A DNA stretch of 19,994 nt from an uncultured Bacteroides sp. Lineage in GTDB: Bacteria > Bacteroidota > Bacteroidia > Bacteroidales > Bacteroidaceae. A program made the position numbers and the translations under genes. The notes beneath the pieces are model-generated. The model had not been told where the DNA came from, did not search any database, and saw only the letters and a program-made list of their open reading frames with translations. The stretch spans positions 1 to 19,994 of the forward strand of contig URWP01000025.1 in the NCBI GenBank assembly GCA_900551645.1, in the 5' to 3' direction. Positions 1 through 6,586 of the stretch are shown here, piece by piece (within the stretch, counting starts at the first letter, position 1; the number at the start of each line of letters is the position of its first letter).

Positions 1-81
1 ATTACAGGTTCTGATTTCCTGGTAGACGGTGGAGCTACAGCTTCGTATTTCTATGGGCCACTTCAGCCTGGATGTAAATAG
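1..81 (+). CDS. SDR family oxidoreductase, C-terminal fragment
   Basis: Open reading frame entering from the left edge and ending at a TAG codon. Only 26 residues are visible. They contain GSDFLVDGGATASYFYG, which matches the end of classical short-chain dehydrogenases/reductases, where the last strand reads G-x-x-x-x-V-D-G-G. These are NAD(P)-dependent cytoplasmic oxidoreductases. Substrate cannot be told from this tail. It lies upstream of the lipoprotein and flavodoxin genes but is separated from them by a 178-bp region with its own promoter, so it need not be in their operon. Confidence 0.75.
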   Translation: MTGSDFLVDGGATASYFYGPLQPGCK

Positions 82-106
82 ATATGTTCTTTATGTTGTT
101 GTTCGT

Positions 107-169
107 TGATTCGGGTAGGAATATCTGTAAATGGTATACAGGTTGTTCAGACGGATGTACTTATCTTTG
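107..169 (+). promoter_or_regulatory. Copy 1 of a 35-bp regulatory element plus -7 box (TATCTTTG)
   Basis: Positions 107-141 match 4417-4451 at 32 of 35 bases (differences at 118, 119 and 132). Inside is an inverted repeat CTGTA-N7-TACAG (125-129 and 137-141). There is also a direct repeat of the core GGTA (114-117 and 133-136), 19 bp apart, about two helical turns. A Bacteroides-type -7 box TATCTTTG lies at 162-169, exactly 20 bp after the element, as in the second copy. No -33 TTTG is present where expected, and the element ends at about that place, so an activator-dependent promoter is likely. It would serve the lipoprotein-flavodoxin operon with a leader of roughly 85 nt. The AraC protein encoded at 3434-4342 is the obvious candidate ligand; that is inference. 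Confidence 0.7.
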
Positions 170-220
170 TATACAACTTTTCGGTACAGAGTCTGATGGC
201 TAATCTTAAAGGGAATTACA

Positions 221-228
221 TACGTTTG
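221..228 (+). promoter_or_regulatory. Possible second -7 box (TACGTTTG) before the lipoprotein gene
   Basis: The octamer TACGTTTG fits the Bacteroides -7 consensus TAnnTTTG and lies 31 bp before the lipoprotein start codon. No -33 TTTG is found at the usual distance, so it may be a weak, inducible or chance match. Confidence 0.3.
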
Positions 229-259
229 TGAAATATATAACTAATCAAGAAAGGAATAC

Positions 260-802
260 ATGATGAGAAAATTATTGATTGTCCCGTTGATGTTTCTGAC
301 GTTCGTTCCGTTGGCTGCGTGCAGTCCCTCGGAAGACATGTTTGTCCCTGAAATGCCTGAACAGTCCGAGAATCCTGAAGGAAACGAAAATAATGATAAG
401 TATATGGAAAGCAAAACGATTAGATTGACTGTGGGCGACCGTTCGTTCACTGCTACATTGGTTGAGAATTCATCGGCAGAGGCTTTGAAAACACAGCTGT
501 TAAAAGGAGATGTCAGTATCCGTATGGATGATTACGGAGATATGGAAAAAGTTGGTTCTCTCGGTTTTTCTATACCGAGGAACGATGTGCAGACAACGAC
601 TGCTCCTGGTGATTTGATTCTTTATCAAGGGAATTCATTCGTTGTTTATTACGATACGAATTCATGGAATTTCACCCGATTGGGTAAGGTGGATGGGATT
701 TCGACCCGAGAACAGATGTTAGAATTGTTGGGTGGAAAAGGAGAAATTATTCTGACTCTATCGTTGGAGAAAGTTTCAGCTGAATCTTCTATTAATCATT
801 AA
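260..802 (+). CDS. Lipoprotein with cyclophilin-like domain
   Basis: 180 residues. A type II signal peptide ends in the lipobox LAAC with Cys21, so the mature protein should be a lipid-anchored envelope protein. A polar linker (about 22-50) precedes a domain at about 51-172 resembling the cyclophilin-like fold family: IRLTVGDRSFTATL, MDDYGDMEKVGSLGFSIP, APGDLILYQGNSFVVYY and a GKVDG segment. That family is usually a small cytosolic single-domain protein of unproven activity, so export as a lipoprotein is notable. Two ATG codons in tandem (260, 263) are possible starts; AGAAAGGA just upstream serves as ribosome binding site. The flavodoxin gene follows 12 bp later, suggesting an operon driven from the promoter at 107-169. 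Prolyl isomerase activity should not be assumed. Confidence 0.85.
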   Translation: MMRKLLIVPLMFLTFVPLAACSPSEDMFVPEMPEQSENPEGNENNDKYMESKTIRLTVGDRSFTATLVENSSAEALKTQLLKGDVSIRMDDYGDMEKVGSLGFSIPRNDVQTTTAPGDLILYQGNSFVVYYDTNSWNFTRLGKVDGISTREQMLELLGGKGEIILTLSLEKVSAESSINH

Positions 803-814
803 TGAAGGAATCAT

Positions 815-1303
815 ATGAATCTTCAGAATGTTCTAGTGGCTTATTTTTCCTGTACTGGTACAACCAGAAAGGTAGCCGAGAGACTGGCTGTGGCAGCAGG
901 AGCGGATTTGTACGAAATTGTACCCCGAAAGCCTTATACGGCAGCCGATTTGAATTGGAATAACCGGATGAGTCGTACATCGGTTGAGATGCGTGATCCG
1001 TCCTCCCGTCCGGCTATTGCCGGTAATCTCCCCGACATGAAAAATTACGAGGTTATATTTGTCGGTTTCCCTATATGGTGGTACATTGCACCTACAATTA
1101 TTAATACGTTTATTGAAGGGTGTAATCTGGCAGGAAAGAGGGTAATACCTTTTGCAACTTCGGGTGGAAGTGGCATTGCCAATTGTGAAAGACATCTTCG
1201 TCTGACCTACCCGGAAATCAATTGGGGAAAAGGTGATTTGTTGAATGGTAGTCCTTCTGAAGCACAGCTGGTCGGATGGTTGGAAGCAATAAAGGTCGGC
1301 TAA
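815..1303 (+). CDS. Flavodoxin-family protein
   Basis: 162 residues, the size of a single-domain flavodoxin. An N-terminal strand VLVAYFSCTGTTRKVAERL (about 6-24) contains the Ser/Thr-rich FMN-phosphate loop SCTGTTRK. GFPIWWYIAPTIINTFIE (about 84-101) and PFATSGGSG (about 112-120) form the other flavin-binding loops. This pattern is that of the flavodoxin_4 type common in Bacteroides, probably binding FMN and acting in the cytoplasm as an electron carrier or NAD(P)H-dependent reductase. Its start codon comes 12 bp after the lipoprotein stop with a GAAGGA purine tract between, so co-transcription is likely. The redox partner is unknown; the SDR upstream and the RibD-type protein further on are only contextual candidates. 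Confidence 0.88.
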   Translation: MNLQNVLVAYFSCTGTTRKVAERLAVAAGADLYEIVPRKPYTAADLNWNNRMSRTSVEMRDPSSRPAIAGNLPDMKNYEVIFVGFPIWWYIAPTIINTFIEGCNLAGKRVIPFATSGGSGIANCERHLRLTYPEINWGKGDLLNGSPSEAQLVGWLEAIKVG

Positions 1304-1329
1304 AAGGATGGTCATTTGTTTGGATTCAT

Positions 1330-1337
1330 TAACTTTG
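1330..1337 (+). promoter_or_regulatory. Possible -7 box (TAACTTTG) before the TonB-dependent receptor gene
   Basis: TAACTTTG matches TAnnTTTG and lies 74 bp before the receptor start in the 108-bp gap after the flavodoxin gene. No -33 TTTG at normal spacing was found, and the 35-bp element of the neighbouring operons is absent here, so the receptor may be controlled separately. Confidence 0.3.
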
Positions 1338-1411
1338 TAACCTTAAAAAATATGGCAGACAGATAAAATGTTGTTTCTGCTGATTGTATTCAAGCCGATA
1401 AAACAATATAG

Positions 1412-3316
1412 ATGAAGGATTTTTGCGCTGTTTCCCTGTTCCTTGTCTTTGCTGTTCATGATGGAATGGCCCAGGAACAGAAGAATGATACACTTCAGAC
1501 AAATCGAATTAATGAGATAGAAGAGGTAGTGGTAACTGGAACCCGTAATGAAACGGATGTGCGGCATTTGTCGCAGACTGTTTCGGTAGTGGACCGCGCC
1601 CAGATAAACCATGCGCTTCAGGTCTCTCTACTTCCAATTCTTACTGAACAGGTTCCTGGCTTGTTTGTCACGGCACGAGGCGTGATGGGATATGGAGTGT
1701 CAGGAGGAGCTGCTGGGAGTATTTCGCTTCGGGGAATGAGTGGAAGTTCCGGACGTTTGATGGTCATGATAGACGGACATCCACAGTATGCAGGTATTTT
1801 TGGTCATCCGATTGCCGATGCTTACCAGTCATTTCTGGCTGAGCGGGTAGAGGTATTGAGAGGGCCAGCTTCAGTCCTTTATGGCTCGAATGCGATGGGA
1901 GGTGTAGTGAATATTGTCACCCGTAAGATGGAAGAGGATGGGATAAATACTCATCTTCATACCGGTTACGGATCGTATAATACCCTTGAGACTGAGTTTA
2001 CAAACCGTATTCGGAAAGGACGCTTTTCCAGTGTCTTGTCAGCTTCTTACAACCGTACGGACGGTCATCGTACTGATATGGAATTCGAACAGTATGGTGG
2101 TTATGCCAAACTCGGGTATGAAGTGACAGAAAGTTGGCGTTTGCATGGTAATTTGAACATAACACATTTCAATGCTTCTTATCCTGGTCCGGTAAATGCC
2201 CGGCTGCTGGACGGCGACCAGCGCATCACCCGTGGAATGACTTCGTTTGCGGTAGAGAATAAGTATGAAAAGACATCTGGAGCAATAAGCTTTTTCTATA
2301 ACTGGGGAAATCATTGGGTCAATGATGGTTATACTCCTTCTGAAGGAGAAGAACCGTTAGATTATCGTTTTCTCTCTTTTGATAATATGATGGGGATATC
2401 TGTTTATCAAAGTGCTGGATTTTTCAGAGGAAACCGCATTACAGTCGGCTTGGACTGGTTCCGTTATGGCGGGGGAGCCTGGAATGAATATGTGAGCGGT
2501 GAGCAGGCTGGGACGACCTCGGACTTGGTAGACAAGCACGAAGATGAATATGCCGGTTATGTTGATTTTCGTCAGGATATCAGTACCTGGCTTACCTTTA
2601 ATGCCGGACTTCGTGTAGACCATCATTCGCGAGTGGGAACAGAGTGGGTTCCTCAGGCAGGTATGGCTCTTCATCTTCCGGGAACAGTTGAACTGAAGGC
2701 TTCGGCTTCTAAGGGGTTCCGTTATCCTGTTCTTCGTGAAATGTATATGTTCCCACCACAGAATCCGGATTTGCAACCCGAATCGATGTGGAGCTATGAA
2801 CTGGCTTTTTCTCAACGGTTGATGGACGGACAATTGACTTACGGTGTAAATTTATTCTATATAGATGGTAAAAACCTTATCCAGACGCTACCCAATCCGA
2901 ACGGTAGCGGTATGTTGAATCAGAATACAGGAGCTATCAGAAATGCAGGTATAGAGGTGCAGGGGGCCTACCGTATAAATAGTTGTTGGTCAGTAGATGG
3001 TAACTATAGCTATCTTCACATGAAGAATCCTGTTGTTGCGGCTCCCCAACATAAACTCTATGCAGGAGTGAATTTTGCCAGAGGTCGCTGGAACGTTTCT
3101 ACTGGTTTGCAATACATTGACGGACTTTATACACAGACTGACCCGGTAGTGACGGAAGATTTTGCATTATGGAATCTGAAAGCTTCTTTCCGGGCCGTCC
3201 GTTGGTTAGACATTTGGGCACGAGGAGAAAATCTGTTGGCGCAGAAATACGAAATAAATGCCGGTTATCCCATGCCTCGGGCTACAGTTATGGCCGGTTT
3301 TAATGTCAGTTTCTGA
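1412..3316 (+). CDS. TonB-dependent outer-membrane receptor (BtuB/CirA-like)
   Basis: 634 residues. The start is fixed because the codon just before ATG is an in-frame TAG. A short signal peptide ends near MAQ (about 19-21). The TonB-box-like segment EEVVVTGTR is at 37-45. The plug domain (about 50-175) has SISLRGMSGSSGRLMVMIDG, VEVLRGPASVLYGSNAMGG and VNIVTRK. The rest is a beta-barrel ending in Phe (NVSF). There is no N-terminal carboxypeptidase-regulatory-like domain and no adjacent SusD gene, which separates it from SusC-type glycan receptors and suits a siderophore, haem or cobalamin-type ligand. It lies 108 bp after the flavodoxin gene on the same strand, so partial read-through is possible. 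The ligand cannot be predicted with confidence. Confidence 0.9.
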   Translation: MKDFCAVSLFLVFAVHDGMAQEQKNDTLQTNRINEIEEVVVTGTRNETDVRHLSQTVSVVDRAQINHALQVSLLPILTEQVPGLFVTARGVMGYGVSGGAAGSISLRGMSGSSGRLMVMIDGHPQYAGIFGHPIADAYQSFLAERVEVLRGPASVLYGSNAMGGVVNIVTRKMEEDGINTHLHTGYGSYNTLETEFTNRIRKGRFSSVLSASYNRTDGHRTDMEFEQYGGYAKLGYEVTESWRLHGNLNITHFNASYPGPVNARLLDGDQRITRGMTSFAVENKYEKTSGAISFFYNWGNHWVNDGYTPSEGEEPLDYRFLSFDNMMGISVYQSAGFFRGNRITVGLDWFRYGGGAWNEYVSGEQAGTTSDLVDKHEDEYAGYVDFRQDISTWLTFNAGLRVDHHSRVGTEWVPQAGMALHLPGTVELKASASKGFRYPVLREMYMFPPQNPDLQPESMWSYELAFSQRLMDGQLTYGVNLFYIDGKNLIQTLPNPNGSGMLNQNTGAIRNAGIEVQGAYRINSCWSVDGNYSYLHMKNPVVAAPQHKLYAGVNFARGRWNVSTGLQYIDGLYTQTDPVVTEDFALWNLKASFRAVRWLDIWARGENLLAQKYEINAGYPMPRATVMAGFNVSF

Positions 3317-3433
3317 AAATTGTTTGCTTAGTCTTGCCGGACTGGAGTATCAGCACTCGGTTTTCCATTGCCTGTTGGTCAGAAGTGAGATTCCCTGGTT
3401 GGAATTACTGTAATCGGAAGACGGTCGGCTTAG

Positions 3434-4342
3434 TTATGAATTGTGGTAATTGGTACGGAATTCATTCGGTGTACAGCCTACTATTCGTTTGAACATCCGA
3501 CTTAGATGTTGAGGATATTGGAATCCTAAACTGTAAGCTATTTCACTCATTGATTTTGATGAGGAAAGTAACAGGTCCTTAGCCCGGTCAATCACTTTGT
3601 TCTGAATGTATTCTGATACAGTCTTTCCTGTCTGTCTGCTAATCATATCACCGAAATAATTCGGAGAAAGGCAAACCTTCTCTGCAAAATATTTAACGGT
3701 CGGAAGCCCTGTCTCTTGAGGAGCCTGGGTATCGAAATATTCATCGAGGAGACGTTCGAAACGTACAACAGTATCTTTGTTGGATACTTCACGGGTGGTA
3801 AACTGACGTTCGTAGAAACGCATACAGTAATCAAGTAACAGTCCGATATTGGCTGTAATCAGCCGACGGCTGTGCTTATCGGTATCATGTCGCAGTTCTG
3901 CTTCTATTTTCTGGAAACAGTCCATGATTATATGGCGCTCTTCTTCTGAAACATGCAGAGCTTCACGACTCTCATAGGAGAAGAATGAATATTTCCGGAT
4001 TTCCTGCCCGAGCATCGTTCCACGTATGAAATCAGGATGGAAAAGGAGGCCGTGAGCCGACGGACGGATATCTTTTGCCATTTCTACTTCGGCTACCTGT
4101 CCGGGGGCAAAACAGACAATTGTCCCTTCCTGATAATCGTAAGGCTGGCGTCCGTAGGTGATATCTCCGCATTTGATGTCTTTCAGATATAAGGCATAAA
4201 TACCATAATTCATTTTGAAATGAGTAGGCCACTCGGTAGCTTTCGATAAGTCGATGATTGCTACCATCGGGTGTAACGTATCAAATCCATAGAGATTGTT
4301 GTATTTTTCTATGCTGTCCAGCATTATCAGTTGCCCATCCAT
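3434..4342 (-). CDS. AraC-family transcriptional regulator
   Basis: Encodes 302 residues from the chosen start. The N-terminal half has a cupin-like sensor region (around YDYQEGTIVCFAPGQVAEV). The last 100 residues form the AraC/XylS DNA-binding domain: helix-turn-helix 1 is near KYFAEKVCLSPNYFGDMIS, and helix-turn-helix 2 near SMSEIAYSLGFQYPQHLSRMFK, followed by the typical G-x-T-P-x-x-F ending. The longest frame begins at 4399, but a -7 box TATATTTG (4373-4366, minus strand) lies inside that extension. ATG at 4342 or 4324 is therefore more likely, and the conserved part begins at LDSIEKYN. It is divergent from the decarboxylase-cupin gene, with the 35-bp element between them. It probably activates that operon and the lipoprotein-flavodoxin operon in response to an unknown effector. 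Confidence 0.92.
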   Translation of the reverse strand: MDGQLIMLDSIEKYNNLYGFDTLHPMVAIIDLSKATEWPTHFKMNYGIYALYLKDIKCGDITYGRQPYDYQEGTIVCFAPGQVAEVEMAKDIRPSAHGLLFHPDFIRGTMLGQEIRKYSFFSYESREALHVSEEERHIIMDCFQKIEAELRHDTDKHSRRLITANIGLLLDYCMRFYERQFTTREVSNKDTVVRFERLLDEYFDTQAPQETGLPTVKYFAEKVCLSPNYFGDMISRQTGKTVSEYIQNKVIDRAKDLLLSSSKSMSEIAYSLGFQYPQHLSRMFKRIVGCTPNEFRTNYHNS

Positions 4343-4365
4343 ATCGTAAAGATTAATCGTTCGGG

Positions 4366-4373
4366 CAAATATA
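4366..4373 (-). promoter_or_regulatory. Likely -7 box (TATATTTG) of the AraC-family regulator gene
   Basis: Read on the minus strand, TATATTTG matches TAnnTTTG and falls inside the longest possible regulator frame, 24 bp before the ATG at 4342 and 42 bp before the one at 4324. This supports a downstream start for the regulator. A clear -33 TTTG was not seen. Confidence 0.45.
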
Positions 4374-4416
4374 CGCTTTCTTATCGGAATATTTATCATG
4401 CATCATATCATATCCG

Positions 4417-4479
4417 TGATTCGGGTATAAATATCTGTAAACGGTATACAGAGCATTGTATGCAATCCGAGTAAATTTG
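4417..4479 (+). promoter_or_regulatory. Copy 2 of the 35-bp regulatory element plus -7 box (TAAATTTG)
   Basis: Positions 4417-4451 repeat 107-141 with three mismatches. The inverted repeat CTGTA-N7-TACAG lies at 4435-4439 and 4447-4451; the direct repeat GGTATA at 4424-4429 and 4443-4448 is fuller here than in copy 1. The -7 box TAAATTTG (4472-4479) follows at exactly the same spacing as in copy 1, and again no -33 TTTG is seen. The promoter points to the decarboxylase-cupin gene 38 bp away. The element lies in the 175-bp gap between this gene and the divergent AraC gene, a classic position for an AraC-type operator. Confidence 0.75.
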
Positions 4480-4517
4480 CAATAAAGGAAGTTTATTCAT
4501 TTAAAGCCGGAATTATT

Positions 4518-5342
4518 ATGAGAATCAAATCTTTTGTGATTGCACTTGTTGCGTTTACAATAAATAGTACGACAATTATGGCACAGGAAAAAATTAAACA
4601 GACAGCTGGACGTGACCAGCTTGGAGATTTTGCTCCTAAGTTTGCAGAACTCAATGACGATGTTCTGTTCGGTGAAGTATGGAGCCGTACCGATAAACTA
4701 GGACTTCGTGACCGTAGTCTGGTTACCATTACTTCGCTTATCAGTCAGGGTATTACTGATAGTTCGTTGACCTATCATCTGCAGTCGGCCAAACAGAATG
4801 GCATTACCCGTACTGAAATCGCCGAGATTCTGACTCAGATAGGGTTTTATGCCGGATGGCCGAAAGCGTGGGCAGCATTCCGCTTGGCTAAGGATGTGTG
4901 GCCGGCCGATGTAAACGGTGAGGATGCCAAAGCAGCTTTTCAACGGGAGATGATTTTCCCGATTGGAGAGCCTAATACGGCATATGCGCAGTATTTTATT
5001 GGCAACAGTTATTTGGCTTCTATCTCTACCGAACAGGTTCCTGTAGCGAATGTGACTTTTGAGCCGGGATGTCGGAATAACTGGCATATTCATCGGGCTA
5101 CGGAAGGAGGAGGGCAGATGCTTATTGGTGTAGCTGGTAGAGGCTGGTATCAGGAAGAGGGAAAAACTGCTGTTGAAATTCTTCCCGGAACGGTCATTCA
5201 TATTCCGGCTAATGTCAAGCACTGGCATGGAGCTGCGGCAGACAGTTGGTTTGCTCATCTGGCTTTTGAAGTACCGGGTGAAAAAACTTCCAATGAATGG
5301 TTGGAACCTGTTTCAGACGAAGAATACAGTAGGTTGAAATGA
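4518..5342 (+). CDS. Exported carboxymuconolactone decarboxylase-cupin fusion protein
   Basis: 274 residues. A signal peptide (about 1-23, ending MAQ) predicts export to the periplasm. Residues about 38-130 form a carboxymuconolactone-decarboxylase/AhpD-like all-helical domain with LGLRDRSLVTITSLISQG and the later GFYAGWPKAW. It has no CxxC pair, so AhpD-type peroxidase chemistry is unlikely. Residues about 155-260 form a cupin with probable metal ligands His190, His192 (NNWHIH), Gln200 and the KHWHG histidines 235 and 237. Such fusions are known, but their reaction is generally unassigned. The RibD-like gene begins within about 20 bp of its stop, so the two are probably co-transcribed from the promoter at 4417-4479. 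Likely role: handling of a reactive small molecule; this is inference. Confidence 0.9.
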   Translation: MRIKSFVIALVAFTINSTTIMAQEKIKQTAGRDQLGDFAPKFAELNDDVLFGEVWSRTDKLGLRDRSLVTITSLISQGITDSSLTYHLQSAKQNGITRTEIAEILTQIGFYAGWPKAWAAFRLAKDVWPADVNGEDAKAAFQREMIFPIGEPNTAYAQYFIGNSYLASISTEQVPVANVTFEPGCRNNWHIHRATEGGGQMLIGVAGRGWYQEEGKTAVEILPGTVIHIPANVKHWHGAAADSWFAHLAFEVPGEKTSNEWLEPVSDEEYSRLK

Positions 5343-5361
5343 AGTGTTGTCTGATTCTGAT

Positions 5362-6033
5362 ATGAAACCTTATATTGTTTGCCACATGGTGGCATCCATC
5401 GATGGCAGGATAGACTGTGCGATGGTAGAGAAAATCAGCGGTGACGAATATTATTCGACCTTGGAACAGCTGGATTGTCCTTCCTTGTTGGAAGGACGTG
5501 TAACAATGGAACATTACAGTGCTGCGAAAGAGCCTTTTGTTCCTTGTTTGAACAAACCGGTAGGTAAAGTCTCTGTATATGTAGCAGAAGAATCGGATGC
5601 GTATATGGTGTCTGTCGATACACAGGGGCGTTTGCAATGGCATTCGAACCGGATAGACGATGTACCTTTAATCTGTATTGTAAGCGAGCAAGCTTCTGAA
5701 GAGTATCTGGAGATGCTGCATAAACAAGGTATTTCCTGGATTGCCGTTGGTAAAGAGACAATTGATTTGAATAAGGCGATGGAGATTCTTTATGAGTATT
5801 TCCACGTCAAACGTTTGGCTCTTTTGGGCGGTGGACATATCAATGGTGGGTTTTTACAGGCTGGCCTGATAGATGAAGTCAGCCTGTTGTTGGCACCCGG
5901 TATTGATGGACGTAAAGGAGAAACTACACTTTTTGACGGTATTTCTGACAAAGGGTGTATTCCTGTTCCGCTTCAGTTGGAAGAAGTAGAACGTTTGGAG
6001 AATGGTATTGTCTGGTTACGTTACAAAGTATAG
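5362..6033 (+). CDS. RibD C-terminal (dihydrofolate-reductase-like) family reductase
   Basis: 223 residues from ATG at 5362. A GTG at 5344 would add six residues, but the conserved part begins MKPYIVCHMVASIDGRID, so ATG is preferred. The protein shows the RibD_C/DHFR-like fold motifs: SIDGRI near the N terminus, GRVTME about residue 45, and the C-terminal nucleotide-binding segment LGGGHINGGF followed by GLIDEVSLLLAPGIDG. RibD proper carries an N-terminal deaminase, which is absent here, so this is a stand-alone NAD(P)H-dependent reductase and not the riboflavin enzyme itself. It lies 19 bp after the decarboxylase-cupin stop and is probably the second gene of that AraC-linked operon. Substrate is unknown. 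Confidence 0.88.
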   Translation: MKPYIVCHMVASIDGRIDCAMVEKISGDEYYSTLEQLDCPSLLEGRVTMEHYSAAKEPFVPCLNKPVGKVSVYVAEESDAYMVSVDTQGRLQWHSNRIDDVPLICIVSEQASEEYLEMLHKQGISWIAVGKETIDLNKAMEILYEYFHVKRLALLGGGHINGGFLQAGLIDEVSLLLAPGIDGRKGETTLFDGISDKGCIPVPLQLEEVERLENGIVWLRYKV

Positions 6034-6058
6034 TTACCTTTGGATATTGTTGGTTGGA

Positions 6059-6355
6059 TTAAGGCTTTGCGAAAATGGGAATCAGCATATCTTCTTCCGG
6101 CCAGTGAGGTAGATAGAACAATGGCATCGGTTTCCCGGAAAGTCCTGCCCATTCTATCCGCTGTACGTGGTCGAACTCAGGAGTGCCGAAGTCGAATGAG
6201 CGTCCGTAAAGCAGTATTGCTCCACGACTTTCATCGATTTTCCACAATCCGCCTCCGTAGGTACACAATTCGCCGGAAGCAAGCAAATCTTTGTGTAGAT
6301 AAACGTGGCCAAATTTCAGTACGCCGTCTTGGGTAATAATGAATTTAGGATACAT
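6059..6355 (-). CDS. Conserved hypothetical protein, 98 residues
   Basis: A 98-residue protein without signal peptide or membrane segment, rich in Gly, Leu and aromatic residues (YGGGLWKIDESRGAILLYGRSFDFG, and the ending LPHWPEEDMLIPIFAKP). The residue pattern alternates like a compact beta-rich domain. It resembles small uncharacterised Bacteroides proteins as I remember them, but I cannot name a family. It is convergent with the RibD-like gene, 25 bp apart. A plus-strand frame of similar length (6040-6336) overlaps it; the minus frame was chosen because its composition is that of a normal soluble protein, whereas the plus-strand one is Arg/Ser-rich and implausible. Confidence 0.7.
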   Translation of the reverse strand: MYPKFIITQDGVLKFGHVYLHKDLLASGELCTYGGGLWKIDESRGAILLYGRSFDFGTPEFDHVQRIEWAGLSGKPMPLFYLPHWPEEDMLIPIFAKP

Positions 6356-6586
6356 AGGCTAGGTTGTATTGTGGTTTGACTTTGGTTGGAAACTCTGATG
6401 CAAAATAAGCAAATTTCTTTGATTTCAATCCAATGAATGTCAGATAAATGAAAGGGTAGTACGTGAAATGTGCCTTTCCATTAGTTCCAATAATTGGTTG
6501 CATTTGAAAATCGCCTTATCAGACCTCATTTTGGGGTAATGATAAGGCGATTCTATGTATCGGACTATCCAATAACCGGTGTATGA
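6356..6586. other. Intergenic region between two minus-strand genes
   Basis: 231 bp separating the acetyltransferase-hydrolase gene from the 98-residue hypothetical gene. It holds the hairpin terminator at 6507-6552. The remainder is AT-rich, with no further open frame or clear consensus promoter; a TATTTTG near 6399-6407 (minus strand) is only an imperfect -7 match. Confidence 0.5.
6507..6552 (-). terminator. Hairpin terminator after the acetyltransferase-hydrolase gene
   Basis: A perfect 13-bp stem pairs AATCGCCTTATCA (6509-6521) with TGATAAGGCGATT (6540-6552) across an 18-nt loop. On the minus strand the stem runs into only four T residues, so the U tract is short. It lies 35 bp past the stop of the minus-strand gene that ends at 6587, the expected place for its terminator. 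Confidence 0.75.

Noticed and set aside
84..203. Short open frame of 39 codons before the lipoprotein gene
   Set aside because: It runs through the conserved regulatory element and -7 box, has no recognizable features, and the conservation with 4417-4451 is better explained by regulation.
3317..3433. Possible terminator between the convergent receptor and AraC genes
   Set aside because: No convincing stem followed by a T tract was found in either direction.
4698..5258. Minus-strand open frame of 186 codons
   Set aside because: Opposite the decarboxylase-cupin gene, which has signal peptide and domain motifs; the minus frame has none.
6040..6336. Plus-strand open frame of 98 codons after the RibD-like gene
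   Set aside because: Antisense to the minus-strand hypothetical gene; Arg/Ser-rich composition without recognizable domain. It looks like a shadow frame.
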